Source of the DNA: Callorhinus ursinus | Lineage: Eukaryota; Chordata; Mammalia; Carnivora; Otariidae | NCBI RefSeq assembly: GCF_003265705.1 | Contig: NW_020312867.1 | Span: 8,903,228-8,967,227, forward strand | Direction: 5' to 3' | Length of the DNA: 64,000 nucleotides | Part shown: one piece after another, positions 1-12,500 of the stretch | How the letters are laid out: each line of letters begins with the position of its first letter | Position numbering within the stretch: the stretch's first letter is position 1 | Notes under the pieces: generated by a model | What the model was told of the DNA's origin: nothing | The model's input: only the letters and a program-made list of their open reading frames with translations | Database searches by the model: none | Program-made: the position numbers and the translations under genes

Positions 1-430
1 CGCTCACTCCTCTCCCGCTCGCTCTCTCTCCCTCTTTCTCTCTTTCCCCCTCTTCCCCTCTCCCCCTCTCTCGCCTCTCGGTGTGTCTGGCTCTCCGCCT
101 GGCTCCCTCGGGTCTGTTTCTCTCTCCTGCCGCCTCTCCCTGGCCGTTCCCTGGCTTTATCTCTCGCGCGCTCGGGGTCTCTCCCCCTCTCCGTCTCTCG
201 ATCTCTCGGGGTGGGGGGGGGGTCCCTCCGAAAATCGCGGCGGTGACGGCGGCTACTAAGCCGCTCCAGGCGCCTGTTCCGGGGAGGTGGGGGGGTAGGG
301 AAGCCCGGCCGGGAGGGGAGGTTGGGGGGGGAGAGAAGGGGGGAGCCTTAGTCATTTCCCCGCTCCAGCCTGCGCCCGCCCGAGCGCGCACTCACCGCCG
401 CTCTCCCTCCTCGCTCCGCAGCCGCGGCCC
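1..430 (+). promoter_or_regulatory. SIRPA: CpG-rich promoter and 5' UTR region of SIRPA
   Basis: The first 80 or so bases are an almost pure CT tract. From about 130 to 560 the sequence is GC-rich with many CpG dinucleotides, including CGGCGG-type runs near 236-252 and 376-430, as expected of a CpG-island promoter. No TATA box is evident. The start codon at 431 has G at +4 but C at -3, so its Kozak context is only moderate. A pyrimidine-rich stretch followed by CAG at 419-421 resembles a splice acceptor, so the start-codon exon may be joined to a non-coding 5' exon lying upstream or within this island. The transcription start cannot be placed from sequence alone. The long open frame that runs through the island looks like a chance frame. 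Confidence 0.6.
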
Positions 431-509
431 ATGGAGCCCGCCGGCCCGGCCCCTGGCCGCCTCGGGCCGCTGCTCTGCCTGCTGCTCGCCGCGTCCTGCG
501 CCTGGACAG
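431..509 (+). CDS. SIRPA: SIRPA coding exon 1: start codon and signal peptide
   Basis: The exon encodes residues 1-26 plus the first base of codon 27. The peptide starts [20 protein letters not shown], a short proline/arginine lead followed by a leucine-rich hydrophobic core, which is a typical secretory signal. Cleavage is expected near residue 30, just before the glutamate that begins the V domain (by analogy with the human protein). The donor GGTAAGC begins with GT at 510-511 and matches the consensus well. The exon ends in phase 1, which fits every following Ig exon. This start was chosen because it gives the conserved SIRP leader directly before a strong donor. Confidence 0.95.
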
Positions 510-3500
510 GTAAGCACCCCTGTTCCCCGCCGCTGCCGTCCCCCAGCTGCGGGCCCAGACCTGTCAGAGCGCCACTGGGAGCCACTGGGCTAATGTCCAG
601 CAGTAGTAAGGGGAGACACGTCTGTAACCGGGGTTACAGATGCAGAAACTGAGGCCCAGAGAGGGCCAGCCACTTGCCCAAGGTCACACAGCCATGGATA
701 GGACCCACTCTCCCTCTCTCCGTTGACTCTGATTGTGTGGGCATTGTGCTGGGCACCTTGCTGGGCACTGGGACATACCCAGATGAGTTGGTCCACCCAG
801 CCCCTGCCCAATCTGATGGGGGAGGCAGGCTGTCAGCAGGTTTCAGAGCTAGGTGCCCCTGGCTTCTCTGGAAGCTCTTTTCCTGGACTTATGCTTTTCG
901 CTTGTCTGACTTCAGGGTTTGAGAGGAGGGGGTCGGGGCAGAGGTCCCCCAGGTACTGCCTGGAAGGGAACAGAAACAGGCTGTTGCAATTAGGGAAGAG
1001 TGAGCTCTCCCTCTGGTGCCCAAGCAACACGGTGTTGGTGTGTGTATGGGAGAGAGAGAGAGGAAGGGAGGCCGCAGTAACTCTGGGGTGAGCTGCTGTG
1101 ATCAACAGATCCTGATGCGAAAGCACGAAAGCATGGGTGGATTGTCCCTGTGCTTGCCAAAGCCTCTGGCTGGATGGTCTGCTCCTTGCTGTTCTCCGGC
1201 TCCCCCACTTCCTCCTGCCTGCCTTCCCTGGGCTTCCAGGCAGCTCCCTGCAGTTCAGGTGCTCTGTGGGGCTGTTACCTGTGGCTCTGAGCATGTCTTT
1301 TTGTTGGCCTACATCAAACACCTGGCTGTCTCCAGCAGGCAGGCTCTGAAGGCTACCTTGTGTGTTCGCCAAGGGGTGAGGTCACCATTCAGGAGTCCTG
1401 CTTCTTAAGGGGTTTTGCAAAACCATGGGTCTCCTGGGAGGGCACAGGCGGCAGGGTAAGGGCTTTAAAGAAGTTGGGATGGGGGAGAAGAATGGGGAAT
1501 CTTGTTTTTTGTCTCCTTGAAGCTGTGTTGTAGGCCGAGGGGTCTGCGCTATCCTCCTCAAGGAGGAAGGTAAAGATGAGCTCAGTACCCACTCCCCCCC
1601 CCCCGCCTTTTGCATTTGCCTAGAGACTGGTAACCATCTGATAGCAGTGAGGAAGGGAGAACTAGCAAAGAGTGGGTGGAGGGAGAAGTGGGGGTGGACA
1701 ACAGCTTCTCTCTGCCCTGCAGTTTCCCCAGAACCCCAGGAATCTACGTAGGCATCCCCCACCCCACCCCGGGTCTTCCCATTAGGTTTGGGTCCTGGCT
1801 GGATGGAAATAAGCACTGATACATTTCATGTCTGCCTGGTGAGTGGCGTCTCCAATCTGATCTGCTCCTTCCTGCCCGAGCCAGCCATTTACACCCCGCA
1901 AAAGTCCTAGTTCCTGCCCCACATCCTTCCTGGATCTGGCCTGGAAATGCACAAGTGTCTCTCACAAGTACTTCATTTTCCTGAAACAGGGAACTGGGCC
2001 CAAGTTAATTTCGAAATGTCTATTCCAGACCCTTCTCCGACCAGGACCCTGTAGTTCAGTATCTGGCAAATGACCGGTGACGCTGACTAACAAGTATTCG
2101 GATGGGCAGCCTGCCTTTCCTGGGGCGCTGGCTGGGAACACCGACACCCTTCTTGTGAGCAAATCTCCCCTTTTTGCCTATAAAAACAATCTATAAAACG
2201 GTAAAGATTAGGCCATAAAACTTCCGTTCCAATCCATTCAGCATCAATAGCCTGAAAAAGTGGGAGCAGCAGAGGGGCCAAGATTAACTTTGAAATAAAT
2301 AAATCTTAGGAGGTGAGAATACATTTCTTGGCTGAGGACGGTGGGGCAGGGGTGGGGTGTCGCCTTCATAGCTGAAGCCTGCCAGCATTCTTCACTCGGT
2401 GTCCTCTGGACTCCCGGTCACACTCTGGACCCTGGCATGGGATTCACCTGGTCTGGCTGCAGGATGGGGCTTCGGGGCCCCCCCTCCCTCGGCTGCTCCC
2501 AGCATGGAGTTGATGACAAAGCAGAAGAGAGGCAGGACAGAAGGGCAGGAAGGTAGAAGGAGGCAGTTGTCCAATTTTCCAAGAAAATAGATTTGTTCGA
2601 GTGAGAAACTCAAATGTCAGGCTTAGGAAGGCGGCGTTAGATTGAATGACTACTAACGTCTTTCTGAGACTGTCAGCCTGGGAGGTGTCACATGATTGCT
2701 GGGACTCCACATGATTGCTGTTTGCAGGGGGCTGGTCATGTGAGTTATCTGGGTTGGGGAAGGCAGGAGAAGAAGTTTCTAAAGATTGCCTTTAGCACAA
2801 ATGCTGCCAAAGGGAAATTCTAAAAAGATGCCAGTGAAGTCACCAACCTGTGTTCTTGGAGCCAACGTGAGGCCTGTTTCCTAAAACAACCTCACGGAGG
2901 GAGATTCAGAGGCTGGGAGAGCAGGGCAAGGGGCCCAGGGACACCTGGGCAGCCTGACTGCGGAGTAGCCCGCAGCCCCTGCCATGGAAACTGCAGGCTC
3001 CTTGCTTGGCCCCACCGAGGTCATGGACCTCCGGGGCCCCCACTGGGCGGACCTTGGTGAGCTCCCGCTGGCTCCTCAGTCTGGCCTGGAGGAGGCCAGG
3101 CCAAGTTGGGGTTCAGGTGTTCGTGGCCAGCTGGGCTCTCTAGGGACCTTCTGACGCTTTGGTAGAGGGGGACATGCTGGTCTGTGTACTTTCCTAAATG
3201 GTGAAGTTAATCTCACTTCCTCTTTCTCAAGAAGACAAAGAGGGTGGGGGGCACTTTGGCCCCGATGCGCTCAAGCTGTTTGAAGTTTCTTTTAAAGCCA
3301 TGGTGTTCTCAGGGTACTTTCTGGCCATGAAGTATTCCTTTACCAATTCCCTGGTGACCCGTGGTGTGATTCATTCCTGTATTTGTAGTCATTTGGCACA
3401 TTTGAAGTCCTAATGTGAGCCACGTGTGGAGAGAAGGAGAACCCATGTCTTTGAAAGTTAACTGCACCCCAGACTGTGCACTGAGGGCCTCCCTGTGTCA

Positions 3501-6500
3501 TCTCATTAATTAGCAAAGCAAAGCATGAGGTGGCTATTATCCCCATTTCGCAGATGAGGAAAATCGAGTCCCAAACTGGAGAAGTAACTTGTCTAAGGAA
3601 TAAGTGGAAGAGGGTCGGGATTTTGAATCCAGCCTCTGAGGGAAGAACTTTCCTGACTTAGTCCAGGCTGGAGGGAGTGAGAGGAGCCCCCTCCGGGCTC
3701 AGACGGAGGTTTGTCAAGAGTTCCTTCTGGGGCAGAAGCCCTTCCCTGAGTCATGGTCGCTTCTCGGAAGGCACACTGAAGACAGAAACATCAACGGCCC
3801 CTCCCAAGTGACGGCTCACGGGAGCGATGTGGCTTCCACCAGAGCCCCCCATCTGGGCTGCCGAGCTTTGGAGGCCCCCAGAGCTGGAATATTCCTCCTT
3901 GCATCTTCCCAGTGCCCTTTGCAACAGATGGAGAGGGGGTGTGTGAGAGGAAGGGAGTCTAAAACTGTTGTACGGAGCCCACACACACTCGCTCGCTGCT
4001 TCCAATGGCTCCGTGCGACAGGTTATTTTCTTATTTGTAGAGTCTTGGACTGATGGAAGGTTCTCCCCCCCCACTCCCTCTTTATAAATGTGCTCAGATT
4101 TCTGGCCTGTCAACACAACGCAGATCATGTCACTCCCCAGCTCCAAACTGTTGAGTGGGTCCAAGTTTTCTCCAAAAACATTTAAAAAGAAAAGAAAAGT
4201 GCAGCAGCATGGGCGGGCTTCCTCCCTGACAGGGCTTACTCTCAGCCACATGTTTTCCCAAGAGCTGACCTAAGATGTTGCAAGACGCACGGGCTTCCTC
4301 CCTGTAGACCAGAGCTTGCCTAGCCCCTCGGCTGCGTGAGCACCTAAGACCTGAGAAGCCCCGGAGTTGTAGAATCCCACATTGGACCCTGTTTACTCCA
4401 GCGTTCCCCAAACATATGAACACGAGGCGTTTGGCTTGTGTAACGCTTGTGAACATGCGGCCTGACCCAGTTTGGTGAACGCTTTTGTACCCATCCGTGC
4501 CCTCAGCTCAACTTTTTCATCTCTCTGCCTTTGCTTATGCTGTTCCCGCCAGCAGAGCCGCCCTTCCCTGTACCTCCTTATCTTCATATGCCCAAACCTA
4601 TTCCTCCTTCAGTTTAATCTGAGGGAGCTCCTCCTTCTCTGAACTGTCCCCACCCCCAGGATTGTCTCCGCCCCTGACTGAGGCTACCTGTTGCTCTCTC
4701 CTTGTTTTCTCACCATATGCATACGTGGTTGGCACCTGGTGGGTGTGGTGGTTCTGGATCCCCCGCGCTAAGTCACAGGCAGGCTTAGGGTGGTGGGGCG
4801 GGGGGATTGTGAATCCCAGCTCCACTGCGTATGGTGGGGGCGGGGGGGATTGTGAATCCATTGTGAATCTCCTGTCCTTGGTGTGTGTCTCAGCTCCCTC
4901 CTCTGTAGGACAGAGATGACGTCAGCAACTGTTTCAAGGATCAAGTCCACTAATACACGTGTGATGCTTGCGGCTGTACCTGGCGTGGAGTGAGCCCTCG
5001 GCACGTGCCAGCCAGCCTCGCAGCCACCTTAGCTTTGTTCTCTTTGGATTTCCTCCTCTACCAAAGTGGGGCTGCCTTTTGTAAAGTACCTGGCACAGCC
5101 TCTTGCACACAGTGGGCACAAAATAGCAAAAGCTACCAGATGGGAGTGCGTGCTATTCCGTTTGGGGTTTTTCCCTGTAGCTTTGGGGCCCTTGGGGGCT
5201 GGACAACTCGAGCAGAACCCCAGGCTAGTGGGATTTAATTCTGTTCCTGGGACTGAGGCTGTGGGCGCAGGCTGCCTCTAGGTGTCTCTGTCCAGATCCA
5301 CAGGTTTGGAATTGTGCGCTCCCAGACCCAGAAAGCCAGAGAGGAAGCCTGGGAGAGCTGTTGGGGGTCTCACTGAGCGCCTCGCTGTGCCCCACTGTGA
5401 GAGAGAGCCTGGCACTCTTGGGCTCACACAGCAGATCCACTGCAAGGCCGGGGTGGGACGCCAAGCACCCTCTCTTCCAGGCCAAGGCTTTTGAAAACTG
5501 AGCTCTGCTGGAAGTTTCCATCGTTAAAGCCAGAAATCTGACAGGATCCCGAATTCCATGGAAAAATACTAAAGTAATAATAATGGGAATGATTGTTTCC
5601 AGCCACTTACTGGGCTGAGCACTTGGCCTGTAGGACCCCGGTGGTACTCACCGTTAGGTGGTGTGCACAGTGGGACCCCAGTGGTACTCACCGTTGGGTG
5701 GTGNNNNNNNNNNGGTGGTGTGCACAGTGGGACCCCAGTGGTACTCACCGTTGGGTGGTGTGCACAGTTATCCGATCCAGTGGGCCAATGACGAGACTGG
5801 GCTCAGAGAGGTGGAGCAACTTACCCAAGGCCGCAATAAGTGGCAGAGTTGGGATGACAGCCCAGATCAGCCTGACTGCGGAGTGCAGGCTGTTAGGTAG
5901 ACATGGCTTAACCTTGTTTGACAGGTGGGGAAACCGAGGCCCAGGGGAGGGGGGACTGGCATCCTGCTCTCTTGGTGCTCCTCTCATATTTCTGTCAATC
6001 AATGTATCCTCCCAGGAGGCAGAGGTGGCCGGTGTTTCCAAGATGGGTTTCCGTCCCATACTGGCGAAGGAAACATCTATTTTCACAGCTGAAACTGCTT
6101 TCCTGTTCCTTTGGGCGTTGCTGGGGCAGGTCTTCGGACGGAGCCCTCCGCAAGGTGGATTTTCCCCGCCAGGTGTCTGGCCAGGCCGTCCGTCCAGAGG
6201 GATGCAAAACAGCTGAGGTGGAAGTCAGGCCGTGATACAGATGGTCACTTTGTGTCTGTGAGGTTTCCTGGCACATCCATTTGGGGTCGCAGGGGGTGAG
6301 ATGGCCGCAGATTGGCGCCAGGAGCCCAGGGCATCAGGGGAGCCAGGAGTGAGCACACGGGGAGTCTCCGCCTGGAGAGCCAGCCAGAGGGGTGGGCTCC
6401 CAGGCCCGGCTCCATTGCCGACTGACCGTGTCCCCCAGAAATGGAAGCCTCCGTGGAAGGAAAGAGTGTGCTGTGGGCTACGGATGAGCTGAGCCTCGAA

Positions 6501-9500
6501 TCCGTGCTCTCCTTCCTTACCTTTTTATTTTGGAAGATTTCAAACATACACAAAAATGAGCAGGAATGGTGGGGCAACCCCTGGCTTCCACACTGATCTG
6601 CCGCTCTTGCTTTGCCTGCCCCCCACTTTACTGGGAGTGGAGGGGTTGGGAGAGTTTTGGAAAACAAATGCTAGACATCAGGTGTCACTTCAGCCATTAC
6701 TAGTCTGACATGCATCCCTCGATGTGCTCTGCAGTCTGACGCTCACAATGTGCCAACAAGCATGGGCGTCCTCCATCCGCCACAGATAAGGAAACTGAGG
6801 CTTCTGAAAGCCAAGTCGGGGTCCTCCCACGGCCATGTAGCCAGTGAGAGGTAAAGCCAGATCCCAGCCTCGGTTTACTCTTAACCACTTTGCTATTCTT
6901 GTTATTATCATTTTAATTATAAATATTGGTCCAACAAATACTTTTGAGCATCTACTATGTGCCAGGGTGGTTCTAGTTGCTGGGGATACGACCATGGATA
7001 GATAAAAACACCTGTTCTCATGGAGCTGACGTTCTAGTGAGGAAGACAAACAGACCCAAGTAAATATTGCATCAGGTGGAGACAGGTGCTATAAAGAAAC
7101 TAAAGCAGGATGAGGGAATAGAAGGTCGAGTGGGAATAGAGGGAGGGCCTCCGTGAGGAGTGGAGGCCTGAATAACACCGAAGGAGCAGCCATGGGAATA
7201 TCAGGAGAGCGAGCCACATAGAAGGAATAGCAAGTGCAAAGGCCCTGAGGCTGGAATGAGTTTTCTTTGCTCCAGGAATAGCAAGGAGGCCAGTGAGCCT
7301 GGAGTGAAGGGAGATGGGTAGTGTGACAACAGGGAGAGGTCAGGGCCAGACAAAATACGATCTGGCTCACTGAGCACCTTGACATTGAACATGTTGGACC
7401 TTGTGATAGAATCATTACTCTGTGCATCGCCTCATTAAATTCTCACCACCGTTCTGTGATATGGGAACTAGTGGTATACCTATTGGATGGATGAAGAAAT
7501 TGAGATTCGGAGAGGTGCAGTGACTTGCCCAAGGTCACACAGCTTGTAAGTGCAGAGCTAGGATTTGAGCCCAGGCCCTAAGGGCTGCAGCATCCTCGTC
7601 ACTGCTTTCCAGCACCTCCTCCCATCTCGTCATCCAGAGCAGCCCGCTGAATCAAATCCTCTTTGTTCCTGCTCCAAACTTCTTAGTGGTTCCCACTGCC
7701 CTTAGAATAAAATCAAACTTCTTACTGTGATCCACGGGGCATGGCATTTTCTGGACCACGTCTCTCTGTCTGACCTCATCTCATACCACCCTCTCCTTCC
7801 TCTGTGGGCTTTGGCCACAACAGCCTTCTTTCTGGCCCTCTTATGCACTAGCCTCTTTCCTGCCTCAGGGCCTTTGCACGTGCTCTTCTCTCCTGCTGGA
7901 ACACCTTCCCTGGCTCTTGCTTCCTTCAGGTTTCATCTCGCCTCATCAGCAGGGCCTTTCCCAGCCACACCATTCTGAAAGCAGGTCCCCCTTGTTATTC
8001 TCAATCATGACAACACATTTGCTTCTGAGCACTCCTAGCCATTTCTTATATTTGTGTCATTCTTTCGGTCTTGTGTCTACAGCCTACATGAGGGTAGGGA
8101 CTGTGTCTGTCTTACTCACTGCTGGGCCTCCTGGGGCCTGAGCACAAGGGCTGGCGGCCGTAGGCGGGCTGAATGAAGGAACAGCTGGTGGGTAGTAAGA
8201 GCTCCATTTTCAGGAGAAGGCTCAGAGCCCTCAGGTCCCATGGGCAGTAACCCTGGCCTGAAGCACAGTCCTGCCCTCGCTACTACACAGCCCCACTTCT
8301 GTGGCTGGGGCCATGGCCACGGCACAAATCCCCGCCCATCTTGCTGTCATAGTGATCCCTAAAACGTCAAGAAGTACACAGATATCAGGGCCAGCCCGGG
8401 TGGAGGGAGGTAGCCAAGAGACCCCAGAATTGGTACTGAAAATTCTGGCTATCCGAAGCGGCTTGCCCCAGTGTAGACACCGTGATGAACGAGCTGGCAA
8501 ACCATGAAACGTGATGCAATTAATGCTCCAGTCTCTCAGCGGGGTTTGGTTTGGAGGGCCCAGCCCGAGGTCAGCCGCTCCCGAAGATTCATTCATTGTG
8601 CGAAGCCGCCCGGCGCAGCGGCTGACAGTGCAGGTGGAGTCCGGTTGCTCCGCGGCCCCATGACCCTGAGCTTCGGTCTTGTCCTCTGGGAAACGGGAGC
8701 CCCGTCTTGCTGGGTCCCTGTGGCAGTTCAGCGAGGCCCGCAGTACTCCTGGTACTGGCGGGGCGTGATGCCGTCCAGCCGAGGTTACTATTACTCTTAT
8801 GGTTGCATGGTCATCGTGTCCTGGTTTGAGGCTGGAAATAGCAGGTGGGACCCCCATTCCAGCCTTCACCGGCAGGAAACCCAGCCTCAACTGCTCTTTC
8901 TGTGAAGCGGAGGCTCACCTTGGTTGCCGTCCCGCCGGCCCCTACCAGCTCCGATGCTCCAACCCAGATGCCCTCCCCACCCTTTGTCTTGCTGACACCC
9001 CAGGCCCCCTTCTCCAGCAGGGGTGGCAGTGGAATGGGTGCCCGCTCTGGGGCCCATTCCTGAGTTCGAATCCAGCATGTGCCTCTTAGTCCAGAAGCAT
9101 GTGCTCCGGAGCAAGTGCCTTTCCCTGTTCTCGGCCTCACTTTCTCCATCTGCAAAATGGAACCTCTGCCCGTTTCCTCTTGCGCAGGGACTGTTGAGGG
9201 TTAAAGGGAATGAGGAGCTGTGGAAAGTGTTTTGTGAGCTGCAAGGAGCGCTATAAAAGGCATCAGTGAATGGTGTCAGCTTGGGGGAAAATCTCATCCA
9301 GAGACTGTCTGCTGTCGGCAGCAGAGTGTGCTGGAGCCTTGGCAAATGCCGTTAAATAAATGCGGGTCGCTTTTAAGGGGGCCTTTATCTCGGCTGGGAA
9401 AATGTGTGCACGTCCTTGGCAGCCTGAGAATCCAGAAGCCTGAGCTGGAGGGGACCCCATCGTCACAGGGAGAAGTGATCACGCACCAGCTCCCGGAACA

Positions 9501-12500
9501 GATGTCTGTTTGAGCCCTGCCTCTGCCCCACTCTGCCTCTCAGCGTTACAGCTTCCTCACCTGGAGGAGGGGGACGGCGACAACAGCGCTCCCCCCTCTG
9601 GGCTGTCATCATGACAGTTAAGTGACGGCTCCCCGTTGTGTGACCTCATGCACACGTGGGACCCATGGGAGCACCCAGGCCTGTCCCTAGAGGAACAATG
9701 GGGCCTGCAGTCGAAGAACGCCCCTGGGTTCTCAGCTTGTCCAGCCCCCACCTTTGGGCCTCAGTTTCTCCGTCTGCAAAATGGGAAGGTGAGAAGAAGG
9801 TCCTTAGGTCGTCGAGGCACCAACTACAGTGGATGGTGGGGTGGTGTCCCCTATCTGCTCTCCCGACCTCAGCGGGGCCTCCTAGGCCTGCTAGACACAG
9901 AGCGTGTTTACAGTACACGTACTGATAGTTCCTTCCCTGCTGCTTTGCAAACAGGGCCACATTGCAGGCATGGCTTCATCACCTCCAGGTCCCTCCTACA
10001 CCCCGCAAACGCTCACTAGGGCCTTTAAGCCGCCCCACCTCCGGGCCTCCTAGCAAGCAGTCGGCTCAGCCTGCTCACAGGTGCCGCAGTGAGTGGTCTC
10101 GTGCATATGTCGGGCAGAGCTGGTTCTGCTTCGGAGAGAATCCTTAGCTTCTCAGTCCTAAAACTGGGATCATCCGTCACCCCCTCCATCCTTAAATGTC
10201 TGCTGCACGGTCACGGCTGTCCAGCTTTACGTGCTTCCTCTCTGCCAGGCACCGGACTGAGCTCTTCACGCTCGTTAACCTGTTTCATTCTAAATAGTCC
10301 TAGTGTTATTATCATCCTCCCCATTCTACAGATGGGAAACCACAAGTCTGGAGGTGTTAAGACATTTCCTGGAGTCTCATAAGTGGCAGAGTTAAGAGCT
10401 AAACCTGAACATACACTCAGTGAATACCAGGCACCGACATAAAGCTGGAGGATCCTGCAGGGAACAGAACTAAGTGTCTGCTCTCAAAGGGCTTGGAGGT
10501 AAATCTAGGGTAGGCAGATGGCGCTAATGAAACTGACAAATACCTGTGTGATATGTCGCTTGGTGGGTGATATGTAGGAAAATAAAACAGCAAGGGCCAT
10601 GAAGGGGGTAGTGTTTTATACAGAGTGGCCAGGGAAGGCCTTTCAGATAGGCCTGAAGGAGGTGAAGGAGCCAGAGGGTAGATATCTAGGGGATGAGACT
10701 ACGAGGCAGAGGCAGTGGCAAGTGCAAAGGGCCTGAGGTGCTTAAAGACTCTGGCATGATTTCGAGCAAGCTGTGGTGCTCTGGCAGCCACCAGAAGGAT
10801 TCTGGGTCTCACTCAGAGTGCAGTGAAGGCTACAGGAGGTTTTGAGCAAAGGAAGATGTTATCTGGCTTAGGTTTTAGAGGCACCTCTGGCTGCAAGGAG
10901 AGCATGTATTGTAGAGAAACGAGGCGGAGGCAAGGAGGCCAGCTTGGAAGCCGAGGTGAAGATGCAGGTCAGGGACTGTGGTGCGGTCAGGTGGCTAGAA
11001 GAGATCAGAGTCTGGCCAGATCCTGGCAGTAGGGCTGGCAAGATCTGCTCGTCGATGGGCTGTGGGACAGGGCGGGGAGGAGGACAGTCCTCAGTCCAGT
11101 TCTTCTGACCACTCACATCTGACCTTGGGGAGAGAGATAGTTGGACCCCCTTGTTTACAGGTTCGAGAAAGTGGAGGCTCAGAAAAGAGTGACTTTGCCA
11201 AGTCTCCCCGCTGGGGGTGAGACATAGGGGTCTTCTGGCCCAAGAGCCAAAGCTCTGGACTGTTGACCCCTCAGGAGTTTCCCTGCTGCGTGGAGGGGGC
11301 TGCCGGGGTCTGCCCGCTCCCTGCAAGGATATGGCACAGTGCCCAGTTCCCAGAGTTGCCTGGAGTGGGGGTGGAGGAGAGAGTACCCCTGTTTTATTTA
11401 CAAGGCCATGTGCATCCCCATTTGCGCCGGTTCCGATACAGCTGGTAGTTTCTACTGCAGCACGATGGGTCTGTCCGGCAGCACCAGTGCCAGCCTCCTG
11501 TGCAGATGGTCCCCGAAGCCCAGTCCCAGGCTAGCCCCATCCCAGCTTGCTCGTGGCCCACAAGCATGTCCCAAGGACTCCGCCCTGGTGCCTGGATTGT
11601 GCAGAGCCCTTTCCTCCTCTGCACCTTTGCTCCTGTGGTCCCCCTTTCCTGGGATGCCTTCCCATCTCCCCAGCCTCTGTCAGCCTTCATGACCCAGCTC
11701 AGGGGCCACCACCGCCAGTAGGTCTTCCCACATCCCACCCCTCTCCCAGGGCCCGGTCCCCAAGCCCCTCTTCACTCACTGATCTCCCTCCAGGTGGTCA
11801 GTGCCTTGTGTCAGGGACTCGGCCCCACAAGAGCTGGGACCCGTCGTACTCAGCTTCATGTCCTGTAGCTTCGAGGACATGGGCCTGGCATTGGCGTGGG
11901 GCTCGAGAGGGCACGAATGCACCAGACCCCCCTGCAGAGAAAGTCAGTGCCTCGCTGTGGTTGTCAGAGCCACCACACACTTGCGTCGAGCCCTGAGCCC
12001 CCCTCTTGGGAACCGTAGGATCCACAAGCCCTCCACCCAGGCAGCCCCCCATGGATCGGCCCCAGGGGCTGTGTGCTCCCTGCCTTGGGGTGTGGGGTCC
12101 AGAGTTTGGAGCTGGCCTCTTGAACCCTAAGCACGTAGGAAGCAGGTGCCCTGGGCCTCGCCCACCAGCAGCTGATGGCAGAGGCAGTGTCCTGCCCCTT
12201 CTCTCACCACCCTTGTGTGTAGAAACCCGTGCGTGCCCGACACCGTCACAGCTGGGCGCGTGGACACACAGGTGTTATGCCGACAGTGGTCCCCACACAC
12301 ACTCGCAGTCCTCTGCCAGTGCACACACTCACATTCACACTCGCGTGTACACCATCACCCCCGCACACTATACACATGCACGCACACGCCCGTGCACAGC
12401 CCACTCCTGAGCTCGCCTGCACATGTGTGCACACTGCTGTGTCTGCTCCTTCGCTCCTGTGTGCACACTTATCCACACTCCTGCATTGCACGCTGTCAAA

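Noticed and set aside
81..593. 170-codon open frame through the promoter and exon 1
   Set aside because: It lies in a CpG island, is out of frame with the SIRPA start at 431, and has a composition typical of GC-rich chance frames (proline, arginine, glycine). No known domain.
5593..6216. 207-codon frame with undetermined residues
   Set aside because: It crosses the assembly gap and the minisatellite; the unknown residues come from N bases.
8231..8890. 219-codon minus-strand frame
   Set aside because: No recognisable domain or homologue; overlapped by other open frames in the same GC-rich DNA.
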